A stretch of DNA of 8,676 nt from an uncultured Collinsella sp. (GTDB taxonomy: Bacteria; Actinomycetota; Coriobacteriia; Coriobacteriales; Coriobacteriaceae), in contig CABURG010000069.1 in NCBI GenBank assembly GCA_902493835.1, forward strand, positions 1-8,676, read 5' to 3'. Made by a program: the position numbers and the translations under genes. Numbering within the stretch: the stretch's first letter is position 1; the number at the start of each line of letters is the position of its first letter. The notes beneath the pieces were generated by a model. It saw only the letters and a list, made by a program, of their open reading frames with translations. It was not told the DNA's origin and did no database searches. Positions 6,428 to 8,676 of the stretch are shown piece after piece.

Positions 6428-6850
6428 TTAACTTTCGTGCATGAGTGCAAAAGACATATCGGCGCGGCAGCAAACCTCACCGTTGACGCTCGCAGTACCC
6501 GTCGCAAAGCGGAACGGCCCGCGCGCACGCGTGATGGAGCACACCAGATCCACCGTGTCGCCCGGGCGCACCGGACGCTTAAAGCGCACCTTGTCCAGAC
6601 TCGTGTAGAACGGCGTCGCGCCGCGCGCCTCCTCATCGCCCATCAGCAGCACGCAGCAGTTCTGGGCGAGCATCTCGCACTGAATCACGCCGGGGACCAC
6701 CGGGTTTCCCGGAAAATGCCCCTGCAAAAAGTACTCGTCGCCCGTAATCGTGATCTTGCCGTGGGCCTCGTCGCCCACCAGCTCGGCTTCGTCAAGCAAA
6801 AGCATCGGTTCGCGATGCGGCAACAGCTTCTTGAGCTCTTCTTTGTTCAT
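6428..6850 (-). CDS. fabZ: 3-hydroxyacyl-ACP dehydratase (FabZ)
   Basis: FabZ dehydrates 3-hydroxyacyl-ACP to trans-2-enoyl-ACP. The 140-aa product is one hotdog domain of normal length. The N-terminal signature LPHREPMLLLDE is at about 10-21. The active-site stretch GHFPGNPVVPGVIQCEML contains the catalytic His45 and Glu59. The ATG at 6850 is preferred over an in-frame GTG at 6859 because the sequence TAGGTGA just upstream supplies a ribosome site that also contains the accB stop codon. The gene lies between accB and accC, the placement seen in Streptococcus fab clusters. In some such bacteria a second dehydratase/isomerase (FabM or FabN) makes unsaturated chains; none is visible here. Confidence 0.96.
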   Translation of the reverse strand: MNKEELKKLLPHREPMLLLDEAELVGDEAHGKITITGDEYFLQGHFPGNPVVPGVIQCEMLAQNCCVLLMGDEEARGATPFYTSLDKVRFKRPVRPGDTVDLVCSITRARGPFRFATGTASVNGEVCCRADMSFALMHES

Positions 6851-6859
6851 GGATATCAC

Positions 6860-7336
6860 CTATCCGATCCTCATGAGGCAGCCGCCAAACTCCACGAGGT
6901 CGCCGTCGGCTACGCAGATCTCGAGCACCTCGCCATCCGCCTCTGCCGTCACCTCGTTGAGAACCTTCATGGCCTCGATGATGCAGAGGGTCTCGCCGGC
7001 CTTGACCTTGGAGCCCACGTGCACAAACGGCTCGTCGCCCGGCGCCGGGGCAGCATAGAAAACGCCGACCATGGGAGCAGTCACCTCGGTGCCCTTGGGC
7101 TCCGGTGCAGCGGCAGGCGCCTGCGCGACGGGCTCCGGTGCGGCGGCAGGCATGGCGACAGGGGCTACCGCCGGAGCAGTTACTGCACCCGGCATAGGCA
7201 TGGGCACGGCAACCGGCTGTGCGGCGCTCGCGCGCTCGAGTTCGACCGCGGTGCCATCGGGCTCCTCAACGCGCACGCGCGTGAGGCCGCGGTCCTCCAT
7301 CACATCGGCTATCTCGGCAAGTCTTTTGGAATCCAT
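6860..7336 (-). CDS. accB: biotin carboxyl carrier protein of acetyl-CoA carboxylase (AccB)
   Basis: AccB carries the biotin that shuttles the carboxyl group between AccC and the carboxyltransferase. The 158-aa product has a short N-terminal region (about 1-36), a long Ala/Pro-rich flexible linker (about 37-85) and a C-terminal biotinyl domain (about 86-158). The biotin attachment motif is EAMKVLNEV, with the modified lysine at Lys124; the common form is EAMKxMNE, so Leu126 is a mild variant. The start ATG lies 3 nt after the fabF stop, with a GAGGAG ribosome site inside the last fabF codons, which suggests translational coupling. Biotin ligase is not in the window. Confidence 0.97.
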   Translation of the reverse strand: MDSKRLAEIADVMEDRGLTRVRVEEPDGTAVELERASAAQPVAVPMPMPGAVTAPAVAPVAMPAAAPEPVAQAPAAAPEPKGTEVTAPMVGVFYAAPAPGDEPFVHVGSKVKAGETLCIIEAMKVLNEVTAEADGEVLEICVADGDLVEFGGCLMRIG

Positions 7337-7339
7337 GCT

Positions 7340-8587
7340 CTAGCTCCTCGTATATCTACGCAGCGCGATGGCGGCGTTGTGTCCGCCAAAGCCCAGATTG
7401 GTCGAAAGCGCCCAGGTAAGGTCGGCGCGAACCGCTCGATTGGGCGTGTAATCAAGATCGCAGGCGGGATCGGGCGTGTGGTAGTTAATGGTCGGGGGCA
7501 CCACGCCCTGCTCGAGCGCCATGGCACAGGCCATGACCTCGATAGCACCCGTAGCACCGATCATGTGGCCGGTCATCGACTTGGTCGACGAGACGTGCGC
7601 GGCGCGTGCCGCGTCCTCGCCGAGCGCACGCTTAATGCCCGCCGTCTCGGACGAATCGTTGAGTTTAGTCGAGGTTCCATGAGCGTTGATGTAGAGGCCC
7701 TCGGAAGGCTTAACGTCGCCCTCGGCCACCGCCAGCGATATCGCACGGGCAATGCCGGCAGCCTCGGGATCGGGGCTCGTGATGTGATAGGCATCATCGG
7801 TGTTGCCGTAGCCCACGACCTCGGCATAAATGTGCGCCCCGCGAGCCAGCGCATGCTCCATGCCCTCCAGCACGAGCACGCAGGCGCCCTCGCCCATCAC
7901 AAAGCCGTCGCGGTCTGCATCAAACGGACGGCAAGCCGTCGACGGGTCAGGATTAGTGGTGAGAGCACGGCAGGATGTAAAGCCCGCAACGGCATCGGGG
8001 ATGATGGCGGCCTCGGTGCCGCCGGCGAGAATCGCATCGGCATAGCCATGCTTGATGGCGCGGAATGCCTCGCCCACGGCATGGGCCGAGGTCGCGCAGG
8101 CGGTCACCACGGGTAGGGTCGGGCCCTTTGCCTTGTGGCGGATTGCGATATTGCCCGAAGCCATATTGGGGATCATCATCGCGATCATATAGGGCGATGC
8201 GCGGCGGGGTCCCCGATCGGCGATCGTGTGGACGTTGTCGACGAGTGTCCGCATGCCGCCCACGCCTGAACCCACGTAGACGCCCAGGCGCTCGCGATCG
8301 ATGGCGCCCTCGACATCAAAGCCCGCATCGTGCATGGCCTCGTCCGACGCCGCCAGGGCAAACTGAACGCAAGGGTCCAGGTGCTTGGCATCACGCTTGC
8401 CAAAGTACTCGTTGCCGTCAAAGCCCTTGACCTCGGCCGCCACCTTGACGGCAAACGCATCGGTATCGAAGTGCGTGATCGGACCGATGCCACACGTTCC
8501 GGCACACATGGCCGCCCAGGTGGCAAGCGCGGTGTTGCCGAGCGGCGACACGGCACCGATACCGGTGATTGCAACTCTCTGTTCCAT
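7340..8587 (-). CDS. fabF: 3-oxoacyl-ACP synthase II (FabF)
   Basis: FabF is the elongating condensing enzyme of type II fatty-acid synthesis: it joins malonyl-ACP to acyl-ACP with loss of CO2, in the cytoplasm. The 415-aa product has the usual family length. Visible motifs, numbered from the chosen start, are the nucleophile Cys164 in VTACATSAHA, His303 in NAHGTSTKLND, Lys336 and His341 in KSMTGHMIGATGAIE, and the glycine-rich NLGFGGHN near the C-terminus. This is the Cys-His-His triad of FabF rather than the Cys-His-Asn set of FabH. The start is chosen at the second of two adjacent ATGs because GAGGAG (8594-8599) lies 6 nt before it and only 3 nt before the first (8590). A TTG further up (8605) would place the ribosome site inside the gene. 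The stop codon is followed after 3 nt by accB. Confidence 0.96.
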   Translation of the reverse strand: MEQRVAITGIGAVSPLGNTALATWAAMCAGTCGIGPITHFDTDAFAVKVAAEVKGFDGNEYFGKRDAKHLDPCVQFALAASDEAMHDAGFDVEGAIDRERLGVYVGSGVGGMRTLVDNVHTIADRGPRRASPYMIAMMIPNMASGNIAIRHKAKGPTLPVVTACATSAHAVGEAFRAIKHGYADAILAGGTEAAIIPDAVAGFTSCRALTTNPDPSTACRPFDADRDGFVMGEGACVLVLEGMEHALARGAHIYAEVVGYGNTDDAYHITSPDPEAAGIARAISLAVAEGDVKPSEGLYINAHGTSTKLNDSSETAGIKRALGEDAARAAHVSSTKSMTGHMIGATGAIEVMACAMALEQGVVPPTINYHTPDPACDLDYTPNRAVRADLTWALSTNLGFGGHNAAIALRRYTRS

Positions 8588-8602
8588 CATGGTCTCCTCA
8601 TC

Positions 8603-8622
8603 CAAGCCGCTTACCCGGCTTG
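8603..8622 (-). other. intercistronic hairpin between fabG and fabF
   Basis: A perfect 7-bp inverted repeat (8603-8609 with 8616-8622, arms CAAGCCG and CGGCTTG) encloses a 6-nt loop. It lies 4 nt after the fabG stop codon and 3 nt before the fabF ribosome binding site at 8594-8599. There is no U-run after it, so it does not look like a terminator. An RNA processing or stability element, or a modulator of fabF translation, are possible roles; this is inference from position. Confidence 0.5.
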
Positions 8623-8626
8623 CTTT

Positions 8627-8676
8627 CTACATCGCCATTCCGCCGTCGACGCGTATGACTTCGCCCGTAATGTAAG
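8627..8676 (-). CDS. fabG: 3-oxoacyl-ACP reductase, C-terminal end only (partial)
   Basis: Only the last 15 codons and a TAG stop are in the window; the rest lies beyond the right edge. The visible peptide reads YITGEVIRVDGGMAM. The pattern ITG followed by a V-x-GG-M tail is the usual C-terminus of FabG-type short-chain dehydrogenases, which reduce 3-oxoacyl-ACP to 3-hydroxyacyl-ACP with NADPH in the cytoplasm. Catalytic residues and the Rossmann fold are outside the window. The position directly upstream of fabF fits the fabG-fabF-accB-fabZ-accC-accD-accA order known in Streptococcus. Another short-chain dehydrogenase is possible from the tail alone, but the context makes FabG much the best reading. 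Confidence 0.85.
   Translation of the reverse strand, partial: YITGEVIRVDGGMAM

Noticed and set aside
6418..6636. N-terminal extension of AccC by 73 codons
   Set aside because: The extension overlaps fabZ, is extremely Arg-rich, and the ATG at 6417 has a strong ribosome site and gives the normal AccC N-terminus.
6338..8116. Open frame of 592 codons on the plus strand, antisense to accB, fabZ and parts of accC and fabF
   Set aside because: It runs across four well-supported genes on the other strand and their junctions. Composition is His/Arg/Gly-rich and low in family-like patterns, so it is a shadow frame.
8588..8605. Upstream starts for fabF (TTG at 8605, ATG at 8590)
   Set aside because: The ribosome site GAGGAG lies downstream of the TTG and only 3 nt from the first ATG; the second ATG has normal spacing.

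Overview
The window is a GC-rich bacterial segment in which every supported gene is on the minus strand, so transcription runs from right to left. The fatty-acid gene set, the AccD-AccA fusion, the high GC and the tightly packed coding sequence fit a gut actinobacterium of the Coriobacteriia, with Collinsella or a close relative as my best guess. This is recognition from memory, not a database result.

Right part (about 8676 down to 3363): the distal half of a type II fatty-acid synthesis operon. In transcription order it holds the last 15 codons of fabG, then fabF, accB, fabZ, accC and one gene encoding AccD and AccA as a single polypeptide. Gaps are 39 nt or less, accC overlaps the accD-accA gene, and most ribosome binding sites lie in or at the end of the preceding gene. 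AccC carboxylates biotin on AccB, the AccD-AccA protein moves the carboxyl group to acetyl-CoA to make malonyl-CoA, FabF condenses malonyl-ACP with the growing chain, FabG reduces the product and FabZ dehydrates it. The gene order is the one known from Streptococcus and related Firmicutes.

Middle (3346 down to 2108): 16 nt after the accD-accA stop lies a gene for a PTS membrane subunit of the glucose/beta-glucoside class (EIIC only, no EIIB or EIIA). It is bracketed by two related palindromic elements. The upstream copy holds the stop codon of accD-accA and the ribosome binding site and probable start codon of the EIIC gene.

Left part (2107 down to 1): a 149-nt intergenic stretch with a palindrome, a probable terminator and a possible promoter. 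It is followed by a cation diffusion facilitator with an Asn-Asp-Asp-Asp metal site like manganese exporters, and then by a histidine phosphatase (phosphoglycerate mutase family). The last 143 nt have no gene but contain a strong hairpin.

I see no CRISPR array, tRNA, rRNA, transposase or phage gene. The core is ordinary housekeeping. The unusual points are the AccD-AccA fusion, the orphan EIIC attached to the fatty-acid operon through a repeat element, and the duplicated C-terminal region of the metal transporter.
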